In this document: positions 55,036 to 64,000 of the stretch, in pieces
Layout: each line of letters starts with the position of its first letter
How positions within the stretch are numbered: the stretch's first letter is position 1
Source: Odontocerum albicorne
Taxonomy: Eukaryota; Arthropoda; Insecta; Trichoptera; Odontoceridae
Reading direction: 5' to 3'
Length of the DNA stretch: 64,000 nucleotides
Assembly (NCBI GenBank): GCA_949825065.1
Contig: OX463859.1
Span: 9,333,850 to 9,397,849, forward strand
Program-made: the position numbers and the translations under genes
The notes under the pieces: generated by a model
What the model saw: only the letters and a program-made list of their open reading frames with translations
Told to the model about the DNA's origin: nothing
Database searches by the model: none

Positions 55036-55560
55036 CAAATGCACGATGCTGCAAATGGTCTATTGGTTGCAGTTCTTGCTCCAGTTGAATCTTGTATGCG
55101 TGCATATGCAGATCTTTCGTGAGAATTTTGCTGCATGGTTCATTTCGAAATGTCCAATTGCTGTGAACGATGGTGAATTGAGGTTCCTGGACTTTCAGCA
55201 ACACTTGCACTTACACAGCAACCGCAGTGTTTTTAATAGACCGGTCGATACGATGACGCGCTGGTGTTTTCACGTCCACAATCGAACCAATTTTCTCGAA
55301 TTGCTTCATCAATCTGAATTGTAGACTGATTTGGTGCATTTCATCGACTGAAAATTGCACACAATTTGCGAACTGTATCCTCAAAACTTTCCCTATTGTA
55401 ATGAATTTTCAAAATAATAATGCGTTGTTCGTTCATGTAGCGTTCCATGACTACTAATCCCTTTGTATCAACATGACAGCTGTGGATTTTTCAGCGACGC
55501 TAAAACGACAAAACAAAAAGGCACATAATTCAAATCTTGCGCTCTTGTTGGGACACCCTA
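55022..55560 (-). pseudogene. Tc1/IS630-like transposase fragment
   Basis: The minus strand shows LLKVQEPQFTIVHSNWTF near the middle, and KILTKDLHMHAYKIQLEQEL, QPIDHLQHRAFV toward 55022. The HxHAYKIQLxQELxPxDH block sits between the DNA-binding and catalytic parts in insect Tc1-like families. N-terminal remnants lie at about 55380-55440. An end-like cttgttgggacaccctata is at 55543-55561. The catalytic domain is missing. Confidence 0.65.
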
Positions 55561-55742
55561 TACGAGTATATCTACTAAAGTTGGTTGTTCTTAGGCTATA
55601 CGAGTATATTCATCGATTTTCCAACTTAGTTTTACGTGAACCCTTTATTACTTGAATATAGAAATAACTTGTTTATTGCATTTTTTTGTTAAATATCTTT
55701 TGTAGTAGGATGTTAGAGAGGGATTACAATATTTTTTTTTAA

Positions 55743-56232
55743 TTCCAAACCATCCAAAAAAAGGGTGGTACAAATTTGTACCGTCAGTGAACAAAAGCAT
55801 AAAAAAACGAAAAATATGTTTTGAACAATATTATTATTATATCAATCAATTTTACAAAAACAAATGTTAATGAACTCCTAACAAGGCTTGGCTGGAAGAT
55901 ATTCCTTCGGGAATAAGTCCGCCCTATGAATTTATCCAATAATGTTTATTACTTCAAGATATAACTGTTTAAAACTAGGATAAAAATAAATACTAAAAAA
56001 CTACAGTTCATGATATTTTTAAAATTAGTTTTTTTTTCATTTAAACACAAATAGACTTTACAATTATTACAAAGTAACATTTTTATAACTACACCTTCCA
56101 ATACTGTTTGCATTGTAAAATATTAGTACAAATATGTGCCGACAGGGATTGATCAAACAAATTTTGATGTGTAATGCTAGAATGAACGTTTAAATCTAGT
56201 GGTACAAATTTGTACCGTCTGATGGCAATGTG
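55743..56232. mobile_element. Possible piggyBac-like MITE with internal palindromes
   Basis: TTAA occurs at 55739-55742 and 56233-56236. Near each end lies gtggtacaaatttgtaccgt (55765 and 56199), which contains a 16-bp perfect palindrome; a decayed third copy is at 56124. Terminal repeats themselves are weak. A LINE-D-type hairpin scrap (tattccttcgggaata, about 55899) lies inside. The call rests on TTAA and the symmetric palindromes. Confidence 0.42.
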
Positions 56233-56239
56233 TTAATAC

Positions 56240-56990
56240 AGATTAAATAGATTAGACATAACATACTCAGAGAGATAATCCTCGTAAATGTGATGAATGA
56301 TGAATTGATTATAAAGTTATGAGAGCTATCGGCCAAGCTGGATCCAGCGGTTGGCCTTGGCCACGGCTGTAAAGCAAGAGTGTTTACTCCGGGGCCAGAT
56401 AACATAGTGCCGCATGATGTAATTTGCCTCAAAATAGGAGCTTGTCCGGCCGGTTGACTTACGTCGATCGCGAAAATAACTGTAGTTACAGTTGTTATTG
56501 AAAATATTTCTGATTAACCAGAGTTCATCGTCATCATGGTCTGTCACCGGTGTCCCTATTGTTGGCACGCTAACAAAATTGGGAGTCCGTTGATTGCCTA
56601 TCGATTGCGCTTTAATGCTAGTGTTTTTTTTTCGGATTTAATTTCAACTTTTTATTTAGTTATTCGCTGATTTTCATTCATTCATATGGTACCCATCGAC
56701 ATATCCGAACTGATATTGAGAACTTTACATAAAGAAGACGGGAATCATTTGACGGTTTAAATACGTATAACAAACTTGAGCCATGCACAGTTTCATGTTT
56801 TTTTTTTTTTGTAAAATGGTGCTTGAAGACAAACAAATAATAAATATTTATATGTGCTCTCAAAAACGAAAAACATTTCGAACAAGTTTGACCTCCAAAA
56901 TACCTCATTAAACACATCAATACCGCCCCGACACATCAAAACTATATAAATCTTCGTTCGCTTCTATTAATTATTCAACACTACTTGCGT
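56240..56990. other. No gene supported
   Basis: Minus frames at 56196-56568 and 56678-56920 lack recognisable domains. The patch 56330-56470 is GC-richer and unexplained. Confidence 0.4.
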
Positions 56991-56994
56991 CCTT

Positions 56995-57048
56995 GATGAT
57001 TGATTGCTCTCTAAGAGGCGCTATATAAATTGTCCTTTTATTATTAAT
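56995..57048 (+). mobile_element. retro-2 tail
   Basis: gattgctctctaagaggcgc, tatataaattgtccttttat, tattaatatta. Confidence 0.65.
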
Positions 57049-57877
57049 ATTACAGCAGAACGTGTATAAAAATAAATTATTTTAATTTTATAAATAGCAC
57101 CCCTCATTATACTTACAAAGGCGGAAAAAAATAGTGCGATATATGTTATTATATTATAAATCAAGACTATAAATAGCTATCGACAATAATGCGCTGTTTG
57201 AGCGACATCTGGTTTTAGATTTTACATTTTTTCTCACTTCGGATGAACTTTAGAACGTTCCGAATAGATCTGGATAATTATTATTTTAATATAATATAAT
57301 AATTTCACCTAAGGCCAAGAGACAGGAGGGGATATTAGGAAGGATGGTAATGCTGCAACCAATAAACACTGAAGAGAAATATAATACTTTTTGAGTCGCT
57401 GTTTGAAACACGCCAATGACGGAACGAGTCTTATGGTTATATGGCAGCTGATTCTACCGTCATGAATGACGTAAAAAATAAAGAGCGTTGTGAAATATCT
57501 GCACTGCATTTCTTCCAATATAATATTATACTCTGTAGAAATATCATTACTACGGAGTCTGATAGATTGGAAAAATTCTGTTACTCTAATTTTAAATAAA
57601 TTTATATATTACCATTCGTACCAAATGTGCAAACCGATATGATCCGCAACGAAATGCGATAACGGAGAGCGCCCATTCCGAATGATGACATAAACTAACG
57701 ATGATAAAAAAATATTTTTAATTCGTTCACCAGAATTTTATTCGCGTCTCAGTATAAAATAACTTGCCAGAATCGAATTGACTTTATTTATTTCGTTATA
57801 AAACGTAAATTTACGTTTTTTTTATATTAACTTCGGATATTTTTTGCATTTGAAAGTGGATTTCCTCTATAGTTCTT
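57049..57877. other. No gene seen
   Basis: AT-rich with no supported feature. Confidence 0.5.
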
Positions 57878-58575
57878 CTTTGGTGCTGTAGAAACCCATC
57901 GACGACCTCCGTGGCCTGGTGGTATGACACTTGTCTGGGGATCCGGAGGTTGCGGGTTCGATCCCCGCTGGAACCCAGATTTTTTTAAATAGGATTCCAG
58001 TCTGGTTAACACTTAGGGCCTATAAAAACATATTTCTGGTCGGTTGGAAGAGATTGCCACATGGCAATAAACTCGCCAGATTAAAAAAAACCCTTCCATA
58101 CATGTACATAAATTCGAACATATGATTCAGATATGTTACAGTTTTAAGGGATGAATGTTAACTTTTAGCTGATGTGTTGAGTAAAAAGAAGATTCTTCTT
58201 TGGTGCGGTAGAAACCCTTCAATACACATACATATATTCGAACATGTTACAGTTTTAAGGGATAAATGTGAACTTTAAGCTGATGTGTTAAGTAAAAAAA
58301 ACGAAGAACACTCGGTTTGGTCATGTAGAACTAAGAAAGACTAACAAAACAAATACACAGTCTAAATGTGAGTGGAAGACCAAAGAAAATATGGTTGAAT
58401 CAAGTTAATGATATTTTGAAAGAAGGAAACATAAAATTCATATTAATCGTTCATGTTGTATGAGAAGGTGTATGAATATAGAAGAGGCGAGGAATGTGTC
58501 TCGAGATAGAAAAGTCTGGAGCTCTTTTATCTTTGTCTACGTCGACAGGATGATTTACATATGTACGAGTATGTA
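57878..58575 (+). mobile_element. LINE-A fragment with tandem duplication and SINE-1 insert
   Basis: A ~125-bp block (ttcttctttggtgc.gtagaaaccc, then attcgaacat, gttacagttttaagggat) occurs twice. The first copy is split by SINE-1 and the second runs at 58193-58315. LINE-A then continues (agaaagactaacaaaacaaa, gtgagtggaagaccaaagaa, tatgaatatagaagaggcga, gagatagaaaagtctgg). An octamer TACGAGTA (58564-58571) sits in the TATG-type tail. The duplication predates the SINE insertion. Confidence 0.72.
57901..58092 (+). mobile_element. SINE-1, full length
   Basis: Head gacgacctccgtggcctggt, A box, B box gcgggttcgatccccgc (57951-57967), body ccagtctggttaacacttag, tail with perfect hairpin ttgccacatggcaa and A tail. 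Flanked by gaaaccca and aaaaccct, a short target duplication in LINE-A. About 95% like the copy at 36762. Confidence 0.9.
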
Positions 58576-58579
58576 ACAG

Positions 58580-60070
58580 ATTTTTCTAAAACTTGTTTTC
58601 ATAATTTTATTTAACACACAATAAATCAATCAATAATTCTTTTTTTTTTTACTATGCTGCTTTTTTCCATCGCGTACGGACCATTAAGCATTCATAATGC
58701 GTGCAGCGGCTTCGGAACATTTCAATGAGATTTAATTTGCAGTCAGTCTCAATGCTATAAAATGCAATGCATCACTTGATTGCATTTACAGTTTCTTCAG
58801 CTTTCTAGTTAAACGGTAGTATACAGAACATAATTTAATTAAACCATGAGTATACATAGATTGAAATGTTACTTGGGGCCGACTCCTTTCAATATTTATG
58901 TTGGCACTAAAACACTGTTGTATGTAGTTTATCATCATCGTAACAGATTTTGATACTGTTTGGTTCGAGTATACTTGTTTCAGCGAAAAATGTGTGCCAG
59001 AATAGAATGAAATGGAGATCTGTTCTCTCGACTTGCCGCAATCTCATGGCGATAATAAAAGCTACTTCCTGTCTTGAGGGATTGCCCCTTTCGCCAAAAA
59101 TTGACAAATGAATGAAGAATGTAAAGTGGGTGTGAATATATATAATCACTCTTGCAAATAGATGGCTTGACAACTATTTGATGGATTGGCAAAGACTGGC
59201 AGATAAATAAGACTTCTTGACAATTTAATTGGCTGGTAATTGAGGCTGGTAAAGTAGGCTATCGAGGAATTAGAAAGTACCAAATTTCTCTTAAATATCT
59301 CGCGCATTCTATGAATTTCAGAAATGAGAATCTTGTTTTGTACTTATTTGAGAAATACACCACCGCTCACACTATTATGGGGCACAAAATAAGTCCCCAT
59401 CCCTTATTTTTTTTTATAAGCGCGACGCCACGTATTGACGAAGAAGGAACTGCCCAAAGGTACTCCTGAATATGAAAATAATAGTAATAAAGACGGAATT
59501 AAGGTCTGACACCACGGGAGAAGGAAAATCACTCGAAGCACAGTCAATATATGCATTTATGAAGTGGCTTAAGGCCTGGATTTCAAACATCCTGCCAGTA
59601 CTTTGAATGCAACAAAACTATCATTTGACGCCACTAAATAGGAGTAGCCAATCAGTCCGAAGATGAGCCGACGTAAGGCTGAGAGAAGTTAGTTCCCTTC
59701 GGAAAATAATTGACTTGATTTTTCTTGCAGTACCACAGATTGTGCTCTGCGGATTGATCCAGATGGTTACAAAAACTACAACACGGCGAAGGGACAAAAT
59801 TTAAGCTAAACAGTTTGTCATTTAAGTTCCCGCATCTTATCGTTATGTTTTTTTATTTTCGTATGGTAACTTTCAATATATCCGAATTGGTGTTTCGGAA
59901 ATATAACAGTTTAGTCTTCGGCCCTAGTTAGCGAGCCTTTTGGTTTAGAACCTCTGGAGTAAGTACGGAATTTGCATTCGTCATTGAACGTGTTGTCAAC
60001 ACTACCGCTCGGCGCGTGCGAATATTGTCACCAGACGAACTATTTTATCAGACTGTCACCCATTTTTTTT
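58580..60070. other. No gene seen
   Basis: About 1.5 kb of mixed composition. No transposon end or splice-bounded exon is recognised. The GC-richer part 59400-59800 contains no frame worth calling. Confidence 0.4.
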
Positions 60071-60075
60071 TGGTA

Positions 60076-60150
60076 CCTTCCACCGGGAATCGAACACGAA
60101 ACACTCGGATAGAAGTCGAGAATGTTACCACTATGTTACGGAGGTCATTT
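60076..60150 (-). mobile_element. tRNA-like SINE head, minus strand
   Basis: The minus strand reads atgacctccgtaacatagtg, gtaaca (A-box region), then ctatccgagtgtttcgtg and B box gttcgattcccgg. It has the length and box spacing of a tRNA. The gacctccgt start is shared with SINE-1 and the arms do not pair well. I treat it as SINE-derived, not a tRNA gene. Confidence 0.6.
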
Positions 60151-60459
60151 GAAGATAAGATGCTGGGTCTATAAACTGAAAGAACTGCCAGCCGTCTTTT
60201 CGTTTCCTCTGTTCGTTGCCTATTTATTGGTGTTGCCTAGAAGTACGGTTTGCGGGAATCTTGTTTTGGTATTTTTTTTAAATGTTCGCTTTCTTTGTCT
60301 ACCCCTTCTTACGATGTTTTTCGGAGTACACATTATTTTTTATTTCAGAGTTTTTCTTTATATTTGTTGTTTGAAGTATGACTATGAATTCAGAAGTCAG
60401 TTATTCTTAATATTACTTAGTTTTTAGACTGCATCCTATATCCAATCAGTTTTATCTTA

Positions 60460-60765
60460 GTTTTGTTGTACACAGTACAACTTGGCGGGTTTATTCCACA
60501 AGATAACCACAAGATTCCACCTTCCAATTAACCTAAAAGACGTTCAAGAGTCCTTAACTGGAAACCAGAATGTAAACAGATTGTAAATTGAATCTGTAAA
60601 CCTTAAGGAGTCTGCTCTCTAAACGGCTCTATATAAATTGTCCTTTTACAATATTATTATGTTAATATTCTTGTATATCTTCATTTATTTATTTAATATT
60701 TCATTTTGCGTTGTACAATATTGTGGGTTTATTGGCAAGTGATAATTTCTTCCAACAATCATACA
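60460..60765. mobile_element. Retroelement tails (LINE-D/SINE-1 twice, retro-2 once)
   Basis: 60460-60570 is a minus-strand LINE-D/SINE-1 tail (gtacaacttggcgggtttat, ccttccaattaacc). 60595-60660 is a plus-strand retro-2 tail (ccttaaggagtctgctctct, ggctctatataaattgtcct). 60705-60765 is a second minus LINE-D/SINE-1 tail (gttgtacaatattgtgggtt, tattggcaagtgataat). Confidence 0.6.
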
Positions 60766-61018
60766 ATTGATTTACATTTTTTAGTGAAATGTAGGGAAAT
60801 TACATTGTTGACATAGAGAAAAAAAGATTCGCAAAATAAAAATAATAAAATCAAATACGTATTTAACAAGATCATAGACGACCAGAGAGGGAAAGGTAAA
60901 TTATAGAAAAGGATTATGAAATACGAGGGAAAACACGCGGTGTTACTTAAGGGAGATGTAATGTTTTTTCATCCGCTTTTTGAAGGATATCAAATATATT
61001 TTCATTATCTGATAAAAT

Positions 61019-62068
61019 AAGAAACGGGGTATAGATGATAAGGATATAAGTATTATTAAAAACCTGTACTGGGACCAAGAAACTGTCATTAAATTGGAAA
61101 ATAACAAATCGAAAGGCATACCAATTCAATGTGGAGTCTGACAAGGTTGTATTTTGTCACCTATGTTATTAAATCTGCACTCTGATATAGTTTTCAAGGA
61201 AGCACTATATAACTTGAATCTGGGGGTCAAAGTGAATGGTGTATGCGTCAATAACATCAGGTACGCAGATGATACGGTTGTTCTGGCAGACAGTATTGAC
61301 AACCTTCAAACGCTTATATTATAGATGTAATTAATGAAGCCGGTGTGAGGCTGGGAGTGAACATGAACGTGAGTAAAACTAAGTTCATGGTGTTTGGCCG
61401 GCAGGATCACGCAGGAGCACGTCTTACATTGAACGGTGCTGATATAGAGAGAAAACATTTAAATATCGCGGAAGTATCCTAGTGGAAGTCCTCGACCCAG
61501 AAATCGAAGTCAAGTGCAGAATTGAATCATCTCGTGCGGCTTTTAATAAAATGAGAAGCGTATTCTGCGATGATAATCTAAACTTCAAACTTCGACAACG
61601 GTTAGTCAAATGCTACGTTTGGTCAGTGTTATTGCATGGAGTGGAATCATGGACCCTCAAAGGTGGTAGTATGAACCGACTGGAAGCATTCGAAATGTGG
61701 ATGCACCGGAGAATGCTACGGATACCCTGGACGGATATGGTCAGCAACATAAGGGTTCTTCAAAGAGCCAAAGTTGATAGAGAGCTGCTGACTAATATTA
61801 AAATCCGAAAGGTGTCCTACTTGGGTCATGTATTGTACTTAGAGGAGCAAAGTACAAATTACAAATAACTGCACCTGATCATCCAAGGCAAAATAGAAGG
61901 CCGAAGAGGTGTTGGCAGGAGGCAAATCTCCTGGCTCCACAATATACGTGATTGAACTGGCATAAGGGGCGTTGGAGATCTTTTTCGGGCTGCCGGGAAC
62001 AAAGATGTCTACTCTTAGGTGATATTCAACGTTGGGGGGACCTGACATGACACTGGGAAGAAGAAGAA
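61019..62068 (+). pseudogene. LINE-B reverse transcriptase to 3' end
   Basis: The plus strand reads IIKNLYWDQETVIKLE, GCILSPMLLNLHSDIVF after a stop, then VNGVCVNNIRYADDTVVLAD. YADD is the polymerase active-site motif. After a frame break come VKCRIESSRAAFNKMRSVFC, LRQRLVKCYVWSVLLHGVES, FEMWMHRRMLRIPWTDMV and the GRRGVGRRQISWL-like block. It ends with cactgggaagaagaagaa. The endonuclease and N-terminal reverse transcriptase are missing and stops interrupt it. It is sister to 19452-20018. Confidence 0.87.
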
Positions 62069-62069
62069 T

Positions 62070-62640
62070 CTGATAAAAATGTTTTTTAATGACTGTCAAT
62101 TTTCTTTTTCTTAGTTTGTATACATAACTGTTATTTTCTTGTTCACATTTGGTGTGATTCTGTCTTGATGTCCTGTTAATTTTAACATGCCCAAATTGTA
62201 CCATAACGTTGGCGTTGCCTCGGTGATTTGACATCCTTATTAAACTCAAATCTTGACCGTGCCAAAACGCATACGTCCGCTAACGACGTGTCCATTCCAC
62301 ATTCTTTCCACCAATTAGCCTCCTGCTGTCTTGTGATGTTAAGGTGATTTTTTTAAATAACTTGATAACATCTTTACGACATAACTTAAATTTGTATCGT
62401 AAACAAGAGAAAGTTAACTGGGTTACTCAAAAAGATAACCAATACGGGTTTTCATCGTATTCCAGCAACTCCTTTGAAAGTTTTAATGATGATAACCGTC
62501 ACACGAAATATTTTTGCAAGACAGCTAACCACGCTGGTCAAGATAAACGAATATCATGAAATAATTTTTTTTTAATATTTGTACATCAAGTTCCAGTTTG
62601 GCGTGGTTATTGTTTATGGTATCTCGCTCTTGTTTTTTGA
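62070..62640. other. No gene supported
   Basis: A 71-codon frame at 62344-62559 is Asn/Ser-rich and unrecognised. No other feature. Confidence 0.4.
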
Positions 62641-62644
62641 AATG

Positions 62645-63240
62645 TTGTTCATTTAACTACATATATTCTAGTCAGTAAAATAACTTGTTTCATTCCTAAT
62701 TTTTTTTTCTTATCCTTTCCTCTCCACCATCCCTTCCTTTTCCTTTGATTGATGATACCTCACTTTATGTATATGAATAGGAATGTTCGGGTGACTGTCC
62801 GTCTTTGTGGGGTTTGTGGGCATATATGCTCACGTATGTGTTTATGGATAGTCATTTGAATGGTTTATGCGACCATGTTATTTACTTAATTTACTTTTGT
62901 TGTTTATAGTTAAGGCATTAACGTTTGGAGGTTTAAAGTCATTGTAATTTATTTTTTACAAACACTGTTTATTCCACTTTTTTGTGACGGTATAACCCTA
63001 CCGGTTTCAAGGCTTTCACCTCATCTTCAGGGGAGCGCAAACAAGACTTGTTTGCGCTCCCCTGAAGATGAGGTGAAAGCCTTGAAACCGGTAGGGTTAT
63101 ACCGTCACAAAAAAGTGGAATAAACAGTGTTTGTTAAAAATAAATTACAATGTAATTTACTTTTGTCTGGTTGGTTGGATGAAATGGCCGCCTGGCCATA
63201 ATTCCGCCAGATTGTTTTGCAATAAGTGTTAAATAAAAAA
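62645..63240 (+). mobile_element. LINE-D 3' UTR, copy 2, split by a palindromic insert
   Basis: 62645-62900 and 63154-63240 align with 26890-27215 on both sides of the insert. The tail hairpin here is tggccgcctggcca, against ttgccacctggcaa in copy 1. Both halves of the stem have changed together. Confidence 0.8.
62901..63153. mobile_element. Palindromic Penelope-like terminal insert
   Basis: A 253-bp insert flanked by a perfect 13-bp duplication, aatttacttttgt (62888-62900 and 63154-63166). It consists of about 40 unique bases and a palindrome at 62941-63151. The palindrome has arms of 105 bp with one mismatch around a single central base (63046, in caagacttg). Each arm is the terminal segment seen once at 10525-10630 (ctgaagatgaggtgaaagcc, cgaaaccggtagggttatac). 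Confidence 0.9.
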
Positions 63241-63700
63241 AATACATATCGCTGCGCCATTTCCCTATCGAAGTAGGCAGAGAGGACAGAGCGCCGTACT
63301 TTCCTATATCAACACACATATTTGGCCTCTTCTACATCCATATACCTTCTCATACAACTTCTACGATTCCTCTAACTTTCTACGTTTATTCATTTCAGAA
63401 TATCATTAATTTGATCCACTTTATTTGGTTTTCCTCTTACACGACTTCCATTCGCATTTGAACTGTATATTCGTTTAGGTAGTCTTTCTTTATTCATTCG
63501 TTCCACATGCCCAAACCATATCAGCGTGCTCTTCTTCATTTTACTCGACACATCAGCCTTAATTTCACATTAATCCCTTATCACTTCAATTTGTATTGTC
63601 ATACAATGTCACTCCGTGTATTATCTCAATGCACGTATTTTTACAACATTTATTCGGCTCTTCTCAGTCTTTTTCCTCGTCTACATTTTATTCTCATTCT
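63240..63700 (-). mobile_element. LINE-A 3' part, minus strand
   Basis: The forward strand reads gcgccatttccctatcgaag, gtaggcagagaggacagagc, cctcttctacatccatatac, ctcttacacgacttccattc and ttcattcgttccacatgccc. This is the inverse of the LINE-A C-terminus and 3' UTR. The frame is broken. Confidence 0.82.
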
Positions 63701-63740
63701 TTAAATTTAAGTCAACCAGCTTATGTTGACTTAAATTTAA
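63701..63740. repeat. Perfect 16-bp inverted repeat
   Basis: ttaaatttaagtcaac and gttgacttaaatttaa flank an 8-base loop (cagcttat). It lies between a LINE-A end and the repeat at 63757. It may be the end of an unrecognised element. Confidence 0.85.
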
Positions 63741-63756
63741 AGGTTGGCACCGATGT

Positions 63757-63930
63757 GATAAGCCGGTTGACTTAAAACAGGAATTCGTAGTCAGTCAGCC
63801 AGTAGGGCTACGGTATATGAACATAGTAATTAAGCATGATGGGGGAAGGGGAAAATGGTATTTTTATGATTATTGAAATGTATGTCTTTAAACTACTGCG
63901 ATGTTATAATTGTACATTCCTGTCATGTAA
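63757..63930 (-). repeat. Repeat pair member (partner 17958-18127)
   Basis: Inverted, near-identical copy of 17958-18127. Shared blocks include gaattcgtagtcagtcagcc and gatgggggaaggggaaaatg. Unknown class. Confidence 0.8.
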
Positions 63931-64000
63931 AATAAATTAAATAAACAGTTGGCTCGATTCGATTCAACAATTCCTTAGGTTCACACTGATATTCGGACAA

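Noticed and set aside
60076..60150. tRNA gene on the minus strand
   Set aside because: Box A and B spacing fits, but the acceptor and anticodon arms pair poorly and the start matches SINE-1 heads.
1..64000. Multi-gene enzymatic or defence system
   Set aside because: Apart from one putative host exon, one weaker exon and one mariner transposase, all coding-like sequence is fragmentary transposon DNA. No cluster of cooperating genes is present.

Overview
The window looks like an AT-rich stretch of an animal genome, most likely an insect and possibly a moth or butterfly. The grounds are mariner, pogo, hAT, piggyBac-like and Penelope-like elements, several insect-type LINEs, and a LINE/SINE 3' tail hairpin of a kind I associate with lepidopteran retroelements. 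The species assignment is inference. There are no operons, no CRISPR array, no rRNA, and no tRNA gene I would call functional. Almost every long open frame is a transposon remnant or an artefact of a tandem repeat.

Layout. 1-0.4 kb: edge of a ~195-bp satellite. 1.3-7.6 kb: hAT ends, a complete hAT (3857-5030) split by a young LINE, and LINE-A debris. 8.1-9.8 kb: a 29-bp satellite with higher-order structure. 10.3-10.6 kb: Penelope-like 3' end. 12.7-15.9 kb: a deleted mariner, a deleted pogo element, SINEs. 16-23.6 kb: LINE fragments, one LINE nested in another, a dead mariner. 24.3-24.9 kb: a 48-bp satellite. 25-33.6 kb: retroelement tails, a foldback MITE, a second deleted mariner. 34-36 kb: a mariner fragment split by other insertions. 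36.7-37.6 kb: LINE-A with a SINE-1 inside. 37.65-45.35 kb: the only region with host-gene character, holding a GC-rich promoter-like block, a possible 61-bp exon and a Lys/Glu-rich first coding exon at 45105-45348. 46.4-50 kb: two mariners in opposite orientation; the second keeps an intact transposase although a LINE sits in its 5' leader. 50-64 kb: more retroelement tails, a hAT, Tc1-like pieces, LINE-B with a YADD reverse transcriptase motif, and a near-perfect 211-bp palindrome inserted with a 13-bp target duplication.

How the parts relate. LINE-A, -B, -C and -D supply reverse transcriptase fragments. SINE-1 carries a tRNA-like head joined to the LINE-D 3' tail, so LINE-D machinery probably mobilised it. 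Target duplications let several insertions be ordered. The most unusual signal runs across the whole window: the octamer TACTCGTA/TACGAGTA occurs about 27 times (about 2-3 expected). Where homologous copies can be compared it looks like a six-base insertion at a TA site, as a transposon excision footprint would.

All similarity statements come from reading the sequence and from general knowledge of these families; no database search was run. Family letters (LINE-A to -E, SINE-1, retro-2, retro-3, repeat X) are local labels.
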